NCBI GenBank assembly: GCA_026702755.1
Contig: JAPPBX010000007.1
Coordinates: forward strand, 1-54,591
DNA from: Candidatus Poribacteria bacterium
Lineage (GTDB): Bacteria > Poribacteria > WGA-4E > WGA-3G
Length of the DNA stretch: 54,591 bases
Reading direction: 5' to 3'
Shown: piece after piece, positions 25,470 through 34,671 of the stretch
Numbering within the stretch: position 1 is the first letter of the stretch
How the letters are laid out: every line of letters starts with the position of its first letter
Notes under the pieces: model-generated
Databases searched by the model: none
Told to the model about the DNA's origin: nothing
The model's input: the letters and a program-made list of their open reading frames with translations, nothing else
Program-made: the position numbers and the translations under genes

Positions 25470-26648
25470 TTACGGTTCCACAACTTTGTAGTGTTTGACC
25501 TGTCCATCCTGAATGACTTGAATTGTGAGGCTTTTGACGGGGTGGCGGTTTGCATCGTAATGCGAAATGGTTGTTGCCCCCTTGTAATCACTGACCTTTG
25601 CGAACGCATCACGAACAGCCATCGGATCAAGCGAACCCGTTTTCTCTATTGCACGTGCTAAGAGTCGCATCGCATCGTAGCCCGACGCGGCGATACCATC
25701 TGGTGGACTTCCGAAGAGTGCTGTGTACCCACTCACGAATTCCTGCACATCCGCGTCCGGTGTCGCAACCGAGAAATTAGTCGGATAATAACTGCCATCC
25801 AATATACTATTATCCTCTAATATGCTCAGGAAGCGTTCCCTATCATCCCATGCGCTGCCACCGAGGAAGGTCGCTGTGATGCCGATCTGTCGCGCTTCAT
25901 TTATTAACAGTGGGACCTCGGGTTGAAAACCGGGACAGAAGATGACATCGGGGGCGGCAGCCTGAATTTCTGTGAGCAGTGTCGTGAAAGTGTTATCGCC
26001 GACGGGATAGGCACCGCTGTAAACAATTTCGCCGCCGATTTCCTGAAAAGCTGCCTCAAATGCTTGCACGAGATCTGTCGTGTAGTCATCGCCTTGCTCA
26101 AGAATAGTCGCTGCGGTTTTCGCGCCAAGTTCATTCGGGCTCATGGCAAAATTTGCCATCACTTTTCCTTGAAATGGGTTTGGCACCGTAATGAGAAAGA
26201 CATAATCTCCAGTTTCAGGGACGTTTGAACCACTGGAACCGGGAAGCATAAGCCGTTGTGCCTGTTGCGCAACCGGCCCGACTTCGACGGAATTAGTGGA
26301 GTAAACGGGACCTAATAGTGCGAAAACGTTCTCCACTTCAATCAGTTCCTTTGCGGCAGTAACGCTGGCTTCCGGCGTTGGCGGCTCAGTCGACACGGGT
26401 TGATTGTTTTGACTGATAAATTCTACCTGCATACCGAGCACCCCTCCGTTTTCATTAATTTGGGCGCGCGCGGTTTCAGCACCTTGGCTGAAGGTAGTAA
26501 AAGTGTTCGCCGGTTGAATTACGCCAATTTTTAATGCTGTTTCGGTCGGAGCGGTAGCATCGGGTTGAACCATCTGACCTACCCGTTCACATCCTGTCAA
26601 GGCGGCGAGTAGAATAACCGAAATTAGGATAAAAATTCTCATAGACAT
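25470..26648 (-). CDS. periplasmic-binding lipoprotein, branched-chain amino-acid type
   Basis: 392 residues. Signal with lipobox LTGC (Cys about 19), then a Peripla_BP_6 fold: KIGVIQPANTFTTFSQG at the first strand, 'AQINENGGVLGMQVEFI', 'ALLGPVYSTNSVEVGP' and 'GYDAMRLLARAIE'. Such proteins capture amino acids, amides or similar solutes for ABC transporters. No permease or ATPase gene lies near it, and a paralogue with the same C-terminal segment is at 29792-30940, also alone. AAAGGAG and a good promoter (26734-26762) precede it. Confidence 0.85.
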   Translation of the reverse strand: MSMRIFILISVILLAALTGCERVGQMVQPDATAPTETALKIGVIQPANTFTTFSQGAETARAQINENGGVLGMQVEFISQNNQPVSTEPPTPEASVTAAKELIEVENVFALLGPVYSTNSVEVGPVAQQAQRLMLPGSSGSNVPETGDYVFLITVPNPFQGKVMANFAMSPNELGAKTAATILEQGDDYTTDLVQAFEAAFQEIGGEIVYSGAYPVGDNTFTTLLTEIQAAAPDVIFCPGFQPEVPLLINEARQIGITATFLGGSAWDDRERFLSILEDNSILDGSYYPTNFSVATPDADVQEFVSGYTALFGSPPDGIAASGYDAMRLLARAIEKTGSLDPMAVRDAFAKVSDYKGATTISHYDANRHPVKSLTIQVIQDGQVKHYKVVEP

Positions 26649-26733
26649 AACACAGATTTTCTCCTTTGGTGAAAATGCTTGAAAAATATTTGGATTTGTG
26701 GTAAGTTCTTACCTGTGTTCTAAAACATGATAA

Positions 26734-26762
26734 AAAATAGCATACACAACTGATTTTGTCAA
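26734..26762 (-). promoter_or_regulatory. promoter of the binding-lipoprotein gene
   Basis: Minus strand TTGACA at 26762-26757 and TATTTT at 26739-26734, spacing 17. The -35 box overlaps a plus-strand TTGTCA (26756-26761) that could serve the small gene at 26818 with TATATG at 26780-26785. Confidence 0.55.
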
Positions 26763-26817
26763 GTTTCCAAAATATATCGTATATGATGTCCGCAAATTTT
26801 TGTTCTGGAGACACATT

Positions 26818-27030
26818 ATGCCTAACGGCGATCCCATTTATTACCATGTTCATAAGATACTTGAAGCTCTTGGTCTTGACCTTGAGGCCTACCCTGATGA
26901 GGAAACTATTAGCCATCTTGAGTACATTCTGATTCACCTTTTGCTCACTGAAGGGCCCCGTTGCTCGGATTACAGGGATCGTATACGCGGGCTTGAATTG
27001 CATTTTGAAACCGAGAGGGATGGAAGATAA
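26818..27030 (+). CDS. small hypothetical protein
   Basis: 70 residues from ATG 26818, which follows CTGGAGA. The sequence starts MPNGDPIYYHVHKILEALGL, is mostly helical with a negative bias, and has no signal or membrane segment. It is divergent from the binding-protein gene and is followed by two tandem 50-base repeats. I recognise no family. Protein-like composition and the ribosome site support it. Confidence 0.5.
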   Translation: MPNGDPIYYHVHKILEALGLDLEAYPDEETISHLEYILIHLLLTEGPRCSDYRDRIRGLELHFETERDGR

Positions 27031-27044
27031 GTTTTCGCAGACGT

Positions 27045-27144
27045 ATTTCTATAGAGATTTCGCCTCTACGGGACTGAAGAGGTTTGGGATATCCATTTCT
27101 ACAGAAATTTCGCCCTACGGGGCTGAAGAAGGTTTGGGATATCC
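27045..27144. repeat. two tandem imperfect 50-base repeats
   Basis: Copy 1 is 27045-27094 and copy 2 is 27095-27144. Both run ATTTCTA..., through a GCC..TACGGG block, and end GGTTTGGGATATCC. They lie between the small gene and the LLM-type gene. Confidence 0.75.
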
Positions 27145-27186
27145 AATAGTAGTTTAAAAATTTGCAACCCACAAAGGAGCCTTTTC

Positions 27187-28245
27187 ATGGAACTCGGTTT
27201 TTTCACAATGCCTTTGCATCCACCCGGTAGCGACACCACCAAGACGCTTGACCACGATATTGAGCAGATGGTAGTATTAGACGAGTTAGGCTACAAGGAA
27301 GCGTATGTTGGCGAGCATTTCACATTTACATGGGAGAATATTCCGTCCCCAGATCTCTTTATTGCAAAAGCGGCTGCGATGACAGAGAACATTATTTTCG
27401 GCACGGGAATCACCTGTATGCCGATACACAATCCCGCTGTTGTGGCGCATCGCATCGCGCAACTGGACCATCAAACGCACGGACGTTTTCATTGGGGTGT
27501 CGGTTCCAGTTCCACACCGAGCGATGCGGAGATGTTCATGGCTGGCGAAGACAGGCGTAGATCAACACGTGAAGGGATTGATGCCGTACTCAAGATTTGG
27601 ACAGATCCAGAACCCGGACATTATAAGACCGATTTCTGGGAATTTAAGATCCCCGAGTACCGTCCGAACATTGTAAGTATGCACATGAAGCCTTATCAGA
27701 AACCGCATCCGCCAATTGCGTTGGCGGGGTCTTCCGCAAGGTCGGACACGCTCATCTTCGCTGGTGAGCGAGGCTGGATTCCGATGAGTATTAATTTAGC
27801 GCATGTTTCTACCATTAAAACACACTGGGACGCAGTGGAAGAGGGTGCGGAAAAGACTGGCTTATCGCCATGTCGCTCGACGTGGCGCATTGCCCGTGAG
27901 GTTTACGTTGCGGATACGACTGAACAGGCGCGAAAAGAAGCACTCGAAGGCACGCTCGGACGCGATTTTACGGACTATTGGTTCAAGTTATTTAGCCCGG
28001 GGAACTTCAAACCGGATCCAGATATGGACGATGCCGATATGACCCTCGAGCATCTGTTAGATACCTTGTGGATCGTTGGAAGTCCGGATCACGTTGCCAA
28101 TCGTTTACGCGAACTTTACGATGAAGTCGGTGGTTTTGGAGTCTTACTCGCCATGGGACACGAATGGGAACCGAAGGAGCAGTGGTTGAACTCAATGACA
28201 CTTCTCAAGAACGAGGTGATGCCGCAACTCACGGATTTGACATAA
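27187..28245 (+). CDS. LLM-class flavin-dependent monooxygenase
   Basis: 352 residues, a luciferase-like TIM barrel: 'MELGFFTMPLHPPG' at the first strand, 'EAYVGEHF' (38-45), 'GTGITCMPIHNPAVVAHRIA' and 'GRFHWGVGSS'. The family uses reduced FMN to oxidise small organic molecules. The start follows AAAGGAG with good spacing. The next gene on the same strand (28415) is separated by 169 bases, so an operon is uncertain. The natural substrate cannot be read from the sequence. Confidence 0.85.
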   Translation: MELGFFTMPLHPPGSDTTKTLDHDIEQMVVLDELGYKEAYVGEHFTFTWENIPSPDLFIAKAAAMTENIIFGTGITCMPIHNPAVVAHRIAQLDHQTHGRFHWGVGSSSTPSDAEMFMAGEDRRRSTREGIDAVLKIWTDPEPGHYKTDFWEFKIPEYRPNIVSMHMKPYQKPHPPIALAGSSARSDTLIFAGERGWIPMSINLAHVSTIKTHWDAVEEGAEKTGLSPCRSTWRIAREVYVADTTEQARKEALEGTLGRDFTDYWFKLFSPGNFKPDPDMDDADMTLEHLLDTLWIVGSPDHVANRLRELYDEVGGFGVLLAMGHEWEPKEQWLNSMTLLKNEVMPQLTDLT

Positions 28246-28414
28246 GAGTGTTGGGTTTTACTGGGTTTCTGGTTGAGGCGGTGCTTCCGGTGGCAAGTTG
28301 CTTTTCTATGATTTCTTAGGGTTTTGAGAGTATCCGTTCTATCCAATCTACGGAACTGACTTAAGAGTAATCAACACACATCCTGCGTCGTAATGTCGGA
28401 CAAGGAGTAATTTC

Positions 28415-29659
28415 ATGGATACCCTCATGGCAGGTGCAGCCGAGACTGTGATTACCTCCATAAAGGACAAGCCCGAAGTTTACGCCGAACTGTATGCGCG
28501 AGCATTGGTGCTTGCCGATGGCGAAAAACAGCTCGCTATTGTGACAGCCGACTACGGACAGTTTCCACTCCAGTACAATAAAGCACTACTCGATGCCATC
28601 CAGAAAGCAACAGATATACCGCCAGAGCATATTGTTATCAACTGCAGCCATACACATAACGCCCCGGGTGTTGATGGACGGTGGATAACAGAGGCATCCG
28701 AAGCGTGGTTGGCGACGTGTCTTGCCGGATTGGTAAAAGATGCGATAAACGCACTTGAACCTGCAACATTGCGGTCAGGACGCGCGCCTGTCCAAATCGG
28801 CTACAATCGTCGCCTGATGAACGAAGACGGCTATATTACAATGGCACCGAACCCGGAAGGTCCCGTTGTGCCGTGGGTTGATGTGTTAGGTGCCTATGAT
28901 GAAAACGGAGATATCATCGCGGTATTATTCTCACATGCGGCACATCCGGTGATTGTCCACTGGTCGAGCGAGGAGATGGGTGCGGACTTCCCCGGTTATG
29001 CCGTTGAACATCTGCGCAATTTCTTGGACCTGAAGCCGGGAAGTGTTTTGCTGTTCGCACAAGGCTGCGCGGCAGACATCAACGGGTATCCATTGCGAGG
29101 TGGTTTTGATGCGTGCGATGTCGCTGGATTCGCACTCGCATTTGCGACACACCAAGCGTTAAAGACTGCGAAGGAGATCCCAGCAGCACCCCTTAAAGCG
29201 TGTTCTAAACTCGTCAATTTGCCGTTCCGAGATCCACCATCGGTTGCAGAATGCAAGCAGTTAATCGAAGAATTCCCCGATGACGAACGCTATGTTGCTT
29301 TATTGGAGGTCGCTAAAAGTGGCGAGAAACGCACCTTACCCTTCCCAATGAGTGCGTTTGCAGTCGGCGATGCGCTCTGCTTTCTGTCTGTATCGCACGA
29401 ACTCTTTTCGGAGTACCAACTTTTTGTAGAGGAAGTGTCCCCGTTCTCACACACATTTGTTTTTGGATACACAAACGGCAGTGAGGTCTATATTGCGACC
29501 AGAGCGGCTTACGAGTTGGGGTTGAAGGCGGGTTATGAGGCGGGTCCGCGGAACCATGCGCTTAGTGGTCCGTATCGGTTGGCGTTGTTGCCAGCGGTTG
29601 AAGAACAGATTCATGCGGAGATGACGGATCTGTTGGCGCGACTTAAAGTTCGCGCTTAA
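28415..29659 (+). CDS. neutral/alkaline ceramidase-like amidohydrolase
   Basis: 414 residues matching the catalytic domain of neutral ceramidases: zinc-site SHTHNAPG (His79, His81), 'LFSHAAHPVIVHWSSEEMGADFPG' (with further His), 'FAQGCAADINGYP' and a late 'YTNGSEVYI' segment. It lacks an obvious signal peptide and is shorter than secreted ceramidases (about 650 residues), so the C-terminal immunoglobulin-like domain is missing. It probably hydrolyses an amide bond of a lipid or other small substrate. AAGGAG precedes the ATG. Its role could be the use of host or food lipids; that is inference. Confidence 0.8.
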   Translation: MDTLMAGAAETVITSIKDKPEVYAELYARALVLADGEKQLAIVTADYGQFPLQYNKALLDAIQKATDIPPEHIVINCSHTHNAPGVDGRWITEASEAWLATCLAGLVKDAINALEPATLRSGRAPVQIGYNRRLMNEDGYITMAPNPEGPVVPWVDVLGAYDENGDIIAVLFSHAAHPVIVHWSSEEMGADFPGYAVEHLRNFLDLKPGSVLLFAQGCAADINGYPLRGGFDACDVAGFALAFATHQALKTAKEIPAAPLKACSKLVNLPFRDPPSVAECKQLIEEFPDDERYVALLEVAKSGEKRTLPFPMSAFAVGDALCFLSVSHELFSEYQLFVEEVSPFSHTFVFGYTNGSEVYIATRAAYELGLKAGYEAGPRNHALSGPYRLALLPAVEEQIHAEMTDLLARLKVRA

Positions 29660-29791
29660 CTATACATTTGTGGAAAATGGGGTTAAGCAATTTTGATTAA
29701 ATTTACGTTGCAACGTTATAGAGCGTTTTTTCAACAGAATATTAGACTGTCCTGCGCTAGGCGCGTTGGTCTAAAAACACAGGAGTAGTTT

Positions 29792-30940
29792 ATGAATCCG
29801 AAAATTTTTAGGTTAACACTATGCGTATTACTCGTCCTCTCAGTCGCTTACCTGTCTGTGGGGGTGAGAGCGGAAGATGTCGGAATAACTGAAGAACCGA
29901 TGCCTACACTTAAAGTGGGCCTGATTCATCCGTTGCTAAATTACGCTACTTTTGGCGACGGAGCAAAACTCGCCTTAGCCGAAATCAACAAGGCAGGGGG
30001 TGTTCTTGGGCGGCAAGTAGAACTTATTTATAAAGTAGAAACAGGAACGATTGCTGATTCTGCAAGAGAATTAGCTGAAATGGAAAATGTTGTGGCTATA
30101 TTAGGTCCGATGTTTTCAAGTAGTGCTGTTAAAGTTGGACCGATCATCAATATCCCTGTCATTGTGGGTGCAACAGGTGCCGACGTGACGAATACTGGGA
30201 ATGATCCGAGAGATTTTCTCTTTCTGGTGGCGAATTCAAATGCCTTGCAAGCGAAAGTGATGGCAGGTTTTGTGGTGAACGACCTCGGCAAGAAAACTGC
30301 AGCGATGATTTGGCAGAACGGGGATGTCTACTCTAAAGGTTTCGTTAACGCATTTGATGAGAATTTTCAGAAACTTGGTGGTCGCATTGTTGCCAATCAA
30401 ATCTATGAACAAGGCGATATAATGTTTGATGGGCAACTTGGGATTATCAAAGAGGCAAACCCTGATGTCCTGCTTCTGGCAAGTTTTCCGCCAGAGAGTC
30501 CGATGATAGTGAAACAGGCACGAGAGATGGGCATTAAGTCGACGTTTATCGGCAGCGATGGTTGGGATGATTCGTTGATGTTAGATATTTTAGAGGATAA
30601 CACGCCTCTTGAAAATTCCTACTATTGTAGTATCTCGGATGAACTTGCTGCAAATTTTATGGATGCTTATGAAACCATGTTTAAAAATCAGCCTATTGGT
30701 ATTGCTCCGTTAGGTTACGATGCGATGAAGTTATTGGCAATAGCGATTGAAAACGTGGAATCAACAGACCCTATTATGATTCGGGATGCAGTTGCTGCTA
30801 TCACTGACTACCAAGGGGCGACAATTATTTCGAGCTTTGATGGTAACCGTCATCCTGTCAAACCTGCTTCGGGTATCCGCGTGTTGAAAATTGTTGACGG
30901 TCAACCGCAGCAATACACTATTGTGAAAGCGAGTGAGTAA
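29792..30940 (+). CDS. periplasmic-binding protein, branched-chain amino-acid type
   Basis: 382 residues, Peripla_BP_6 fold with a Sec signal (about 1-27, ending VRA) and no lipobox. Strands match the lipoprotein at 25470-26648 throughout: KVGLIHPLLNYATFGDG, 'INKAGGVLGRQVELIY' and 'NRHPVKPASGIRVLKI'. The two are paralogues on opposite strands about 3 kb apart, and neither has a transporter gene beside it. ACAGGAG precedes the ATG. It probably binds a small polar solute in the periplasm. Confidence 0.85.
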   Translation: MNPKIFRLTLCVLLVLSVAYLSVGVRAEDVGITEEPMPTLKVGLIHPLLNYATFGDGAKLALAEINKAGGVLGRQVELIYKVETGTIADSARELAEMENVVAILGPMFSSSAVKVGPIINIPVIVGATGADVTNTGNDPRDFLFLVANSNALQAKVMAGFVVNDLGKKTAAMIWQNGDVYSKGFVNAFDENFQKLGGRIVANQIYEQGDIMFDGQLGIIKEANPDVLLLASFPPESPMIVKQAREMGIKSTFIGSDGWDDSLMLDILEDNTPLENSYYCSISDELAANFMDAYETMFKNQPIGIAPLGYDAMKLLAIAIENVESTDPIMIRDAVAAITDYQGATIISSFDGNRHPVKPASGIRVLKIVDGQPQQYTIVKASE

Positions 30941-30996
30941 GTCGAGGAGTATTCAGTTTTAGATAAATTATACGTTGAAATACCCACGTGAAAACT

Positions 30997-33204
30997 CTAC
31001 CGAGTCTGGGGATTAACGACTGGTTGTGGCGTGAGAAGTAACGTCATGCGACGATCCTCGGTTAGGTATCGGTTGACGGCGGTGGCAACATCAGCGGCGG
31101 AGACATCGGCGAATGCACTCGCGAGCTGCGATAAGTTCCCACCAAATTGGTATTCTATTGTTCCCCAACGCACACCGAGCTGAAGGAGCATCAGAGCCTC
31201 CGGCACATTCTCTGGTTTATATTGCATGAGCGTTTTCATGTCCGGCGGTGCACCGAGTTCCTTGGAAAGGGACTGGGCAACCATAGGGACCTGCGTGTTG
31301 TTTTCCGGTTGTTTTAATGGGTTCATCAACTGCCGTACCCGCTGCTTAACCTTTTCTATATCTGTACCCAGTTTGAGTGAGGCACTGACGTATAAGTAGA
31401 CCTGTTCAGGTGTAACGAGATCAACACCACAGTGAATGTAACCTGTCAATTCCTTCAATTGGGCATCCTGTGTGCAGGCTAACCGCCACATCAGACTCGC
31501 TATATAGAGCGCGGGGTAGTCTTTGTTTTCAGGGTGAGGAATTGGGTAGGTTTCCATGTAATGGGTTACATTGATATCCCAAGTAGCATTTTGATCTTTT
31601 GCTATTTCTGGAGGGACTGTTGGCGTGGGAAAGGCTTTCTCGGTTAAGTTAATAGTTCCGAGTTGTGTTTCCATAGTGTCTTTCAGTGTCTCGGGATCAA
31701 CACCACCAATGACGCACAAAAGGACGCTATCAGCTTGGACGAGATGCTGATCGCGATAGTCTTGGAGTTCACTGAGTTGTGCTGATTGAATGCCTCGGCG
31801 CATCGCTATATCGGTTTCACCATGTCGAAAGACTTGATTCCACGCAACATCTGCCAACTTATGCGTTGCCAAGTTCGTTTCGATATAGTCAAACTGGGAC
31901 AAGACTCTTGGGAGTTCCTCAGCAAGACTTTCTGCTGAAAACGGCAGTCTGGAAAGCCATTTCGCATGTCGTGCTAAACTCTGGGTCCATGTATCTTTCC
32001 CGCCCCAAGACTCTAAGCGCATGTTATCAGCCATTGTTTCGGCGTTACTTGTTTTGAAATCAATGGGTCCTGTGGTTCGGACGGTCAGATGATTAATGAG
32101 ATGGCTCCAATATGCCCTTGCTTTCCCATCAGTGACGAGTCCAAGGGGCAGATAACTGAAAATACCGACATCCGTGGAATTTTCGACATGGAGATTGACA
32201 ACTCGGATACCGTTGCTTAACGTAAAGCGCGTCACTTTAGGTGTGGTATTAGCACTAAGCAGATTAGGGAAGTCCTCTGATGCATTAGGTGCTAAGACTT
32301 CCTCAGAGATCTGTGAGTCTACACTACTGTTTTTACCGGGGGTGGCAGCCTGCCCGATTTGATTTCGCACAGCCGGTTTTGCGTCGGTTTCAAGAACAAC
32401 AGCCGCCTCAATAATTTCAATAGTAGGCTCGGCTTGCGCCTCAAAACTATACGGTCGCTGGAATCTGACGAGGTATTGATGACCTGCACCGAGCAGCAAT
32501 ATAATCAAAACCGTAGCTGCACCCAAAGACACCCATGGCAGTAACGGTTTTCCGGTCGGAGAAGCTCCCGGTTCTATGTCAACAACTTGCCGCATGATGT
32601 TTTCAAGTAGGTTACCAGACAATTGCAAGCCGCCAAGCGTTTCGTTAATCAAGAGTTCTTCCGACGCTTGTAAACGCTCCCGCGCCCGTTGGAGCCGACT
32701 CGTAATCGTATTCACTGATACCCCAATGAACTTGCTAATTTCCCTTGTAGACATCTCGCCGAGATAGTAGAGTGTCACCACAGTCCGCTCGCTCTCTGGC
32801 AATTTTTCCAGAAGTTGCTTGACGATTTCATGACGACGCTCGGTTGCTTCTGTCTCGCGTTGTTCCAACATATAACGCTCATAAGTTAGTTTATCTATTG
32901 CTTTCACAGACGCGTCCCCCAGCGGTTGCATCGCAGGTCTCTTCTTTCGGAGCCAATCGGTGCATAGATTATTTGTAATGACATAGAGCCATCCAGCAAA
33001 TTGATGGGGATTCTTGAGTGTGGAGAGTTTTTCATAAGCTTGAAGGAAAGTGTCTTGCGTAATTTCCTCAGCATAATGAAAATCACCGATCTTCCGCCAT
33101 GCGAGGGCGTGAACACTCTTTTGGTATTTTTGAACCAAGGTGCTGAACGCCTCATCGTTGCCAGACAAGATGCTGTGAATCAACTGAACGTCATTCTTCT
33201 CCAT
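30997..33204 (-). CDS. ECF sigma factor fused through a membrane helix to a degenerate M16 peptidase domain
   Basis: 735 residues. Residues 1-185 are an ECF sigma factor: region 2 about 20-90 (EEITQDTFLQAYEKL) and region 4 about 125-180 (LPESERTVVTLYYLGEMS, a helix-turn-helix). One hydrophobic span lies at about 224-243, and the rest is an M16-type domain, probably outside the membrane. The zinc motif HxxEH reads HLINH (368-372): Glu is replaced by Asn, and the downstream Glu reads Gln. It is therefore probably catalytically dead. The next gene (33260) is the intact paralogue of this domain. The likely role is a membrane-bound regulator that senses something through a pseudopeptidase; that is inference. 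A G-rich ribosome site precedes the ATG. Confidence 0.85.
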   Translation of the reverse strand: MEKNDVQLIHSILSGNDEAFSTLVQKYQKSVHALAWRKIGDFHYAEEITQDTFLQAYEKLSTLKNPHQFAGWLYVITNNLCTDWLRKKRPAMQPLGDASVKAIDKLTYERYMLEQRETEATERRHEIVKQLLEKLPESERTVVTLYYLGEMSTREISKFIGVSVNTITSRLQRARERLQASEELLINETLGGLQLSGNLLENIMRQVVDIEPGASPTGKPLLPWVSLGAATVLIILLLGAGHQYLVRFQRPYSFEAQAEPTIEIIEAAVVLETDAKPAVRNQIGQAATPGKNSSVDSQISEEVLAPNASEDFPNLLSANTTPKVTRFTLSNGIRVVNLHVENSTDVGIFSYLPLGLVTDGKARAYWSHLINHLTVRTTGPIDFKTSNAETMADNMRLESWGGKDTWTQSLARHAKWLSRLPFSAESLAEELPRVLSQFDYIETNLATHKLADVAWNQVFRHGETDIAMRRGIQSAQLSELQDYRDQHLVQADSVLLCVIGGVDPETLKDTMETQLGTINLTEKAFPTPTVPPEIAKDQNATWDINVTHYMETYPIPHPENKDYPALYIASLMWRLACTQDAQLKELTGYIHCGVDLVTPEQVYLYVSASLKLGTDIEKVKQRVRQLMNPLKQPENNTQVPMVAQSLSKELGAPPDMKTLMQYKPENVPEALMLLQLGVRWGTIEYQFGGNLSQLASAFADVSAADVATAVNRYLTEDRRMTLLLTPQPVVNPQTR

Positions 33205-33259
33205 CAGAACCCCCCATAATGCATCAACACAACGACTGAATTTCTACTAATGCCTCATA

Positions 33260-34567
33260 TCACTCCAACGTCCGCGGTGTGAGAAGCAATGTCATCCGTT
33301 CATCTTCGGTCAGATACCGATTGACAACATCGGCAACATCCGCCGCGGAGATATTGGCAAACGCCTTCGCCAGGTGCGGTAAAGTATCGCCATATTGATA
33401 TTCAAGCATACCCCACTGTAAACCGATATTCCCAAGCATCATAGTTTCTGTCATACCTGCAGATTTGTATTGCTGCATAACCATCGTTATGTCCGGCGGT
33501 GAACCGAGTTCCATCGAAAGTGCCTGGGCGTACATCGTTACCTGCGCGTTGTTCGCTGGTTGCTTTAGTTGGTTTATCAACTCTCTAATCCGCTGCTTAA
33601 CGTTTTCTATATCTGTATCCGGTTTGAGCGAAGCACTGACATATAAGTATATCTGTTCAGGCGTGATAAGGTCAACCCCACAGAAAACGAGTCCAATCAA
33701 TTCCTTCAATTGCACATCTTGCATGCAGGCTATTCGCAACAGCAGACTCGCCATATAAAGTGCTGGGTAGTCTCTGTTCTCAACGTTGGGTATCGCGTAA
33801 GTTTCCATGTAGTGGGTTACGTTGATATCCCAAGTGACAACTTGGTCATTCGCTGTCTCCGATGCTGCTGTTGCTGGCGGAAGTGTTTTTGCCATTAGGT
33901 TGATAGATCCGAGTTGTTCTTCGATTACTGGCTGTAGTGTTTCCGCCTTAACTCCACCGATGACACATAAAAGCACCCGATCCGCTTGGAGCAAGTGTAG
34001 ATCTCGGTATTCCTGTAATCCACGCAACTGTGCTGATTGAACATCACCGCGCATTGATATGGCGGTTTCACCATGTCGAAAAACTTGATTCCATGCAGCG
34101 AACGCCCATTTGTGCGTCGCTAATCTCGTTTCAGTAGCGTCAATCTCGGACAAGGCCTTCGGTAACTCCTCGGCTAAACTTTCTGCTGAAAATGGCAATC
34201 CAGAAAGCCATTGTGCGTGTCGTTTCAAACCCTGTGTCCAATTATCGGTGTTACCGATGAAATCCAAGCGCATGTTATCAGCCATTGTTTCTGCGCCACT
34301 CGTTTTGAAATCAATGGGTCCTGTGGTTCGGATTGTCAAGTGTTCAATCAGATGGCTCCACTGTGTTTTTGCTTTTCCATCCGCAACAAGCCCAAGGGGC
34401 AAATAACTGAAAATCCCCACATCTGTGGAATTTTCAACATAGAGATTGACAACCTTAATGCCGTTGCTTAATGTAAAGCGTGTCACCTCAGGCGGTGCAG
34501 CGGAAGCGAGAGAAAAATTGGCAAGGATAAGGAATGCGACGATGGCGTGTTTAATTCTGTTAATCAT
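33260..34567 (-). CDS. exported M16-family metallopeptidase, intact HxxEH
   Basis: 435 residues from ATG 34567, which follows GGAGG; a longer frame starts 26 residues earlier without a good site. Signal peptide about 1-23 (ending SAA). HLIEH (72-76) is the M16 inverted zinc motif, and ELPKALSEIDATE about 65 residues on may supply the third ligand. It lines up along its whole length with the M16 part of the sigma fusion directly downstream (55 bases). M16 enzymes cut short peptides inside a clamshell, and many work as pairs of active and inactive halves. It may process a signal for its sigma-fused partner. Confidence 0.8.
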   Translation of the reverse strand: MINRIKHAIVAFLILANFSLASAAPPEVTRFTLSNGIKVVNLYVENSTDVGIFSYLPLGLVADGKAKTQWSHLIEHLTIRTTGPIDFKTSGAETMADNMRLDFIGNTDNWTQGLKRHAQWLSGLPFSAESLAEELPKALSEIDATETRLATHKWAFAAWNQVFRHGETAISMRGDVQSAQLRGLQEYRDLHLLQADRVLLCVIGGVKAETLQPVIEEQLGSINLMAKTLPPATAASETANDQVVTWDINVTHYMETYAIPNVENRDYPALYMASLLLRIACMQDVQLKELIGLVFCGVDLITPEQIYLYVSASLKPDTDIENVKQRIRELINQLKQPANNAQVTMYAQALSMELGSPPDITMVMQQYKSAGMTETMMLGNIGLQWGMLEYQYGDTLPHLAKAFANISAADVADVVNRYLTEDERMTLLLTPRTLE

Positions 34568-34671
34568 CTTTTTACCTCCAAGTGTTAGGTATCCAAAATC
34601 TTGTAGGACCACGTTAGCACATAGGGTATTTCCCCATGTCTTCAATCGTCCCTCACGTTAGTTTAAAGGGT

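Noticed and set aside
26587-27003. 138-codon minus-strand frame overlapping the binding-protein start and the small plus-strand gene
   Set aside because: It shadows two better-supported genes, spans the divergent promoter region and has a composition unlike a protein.
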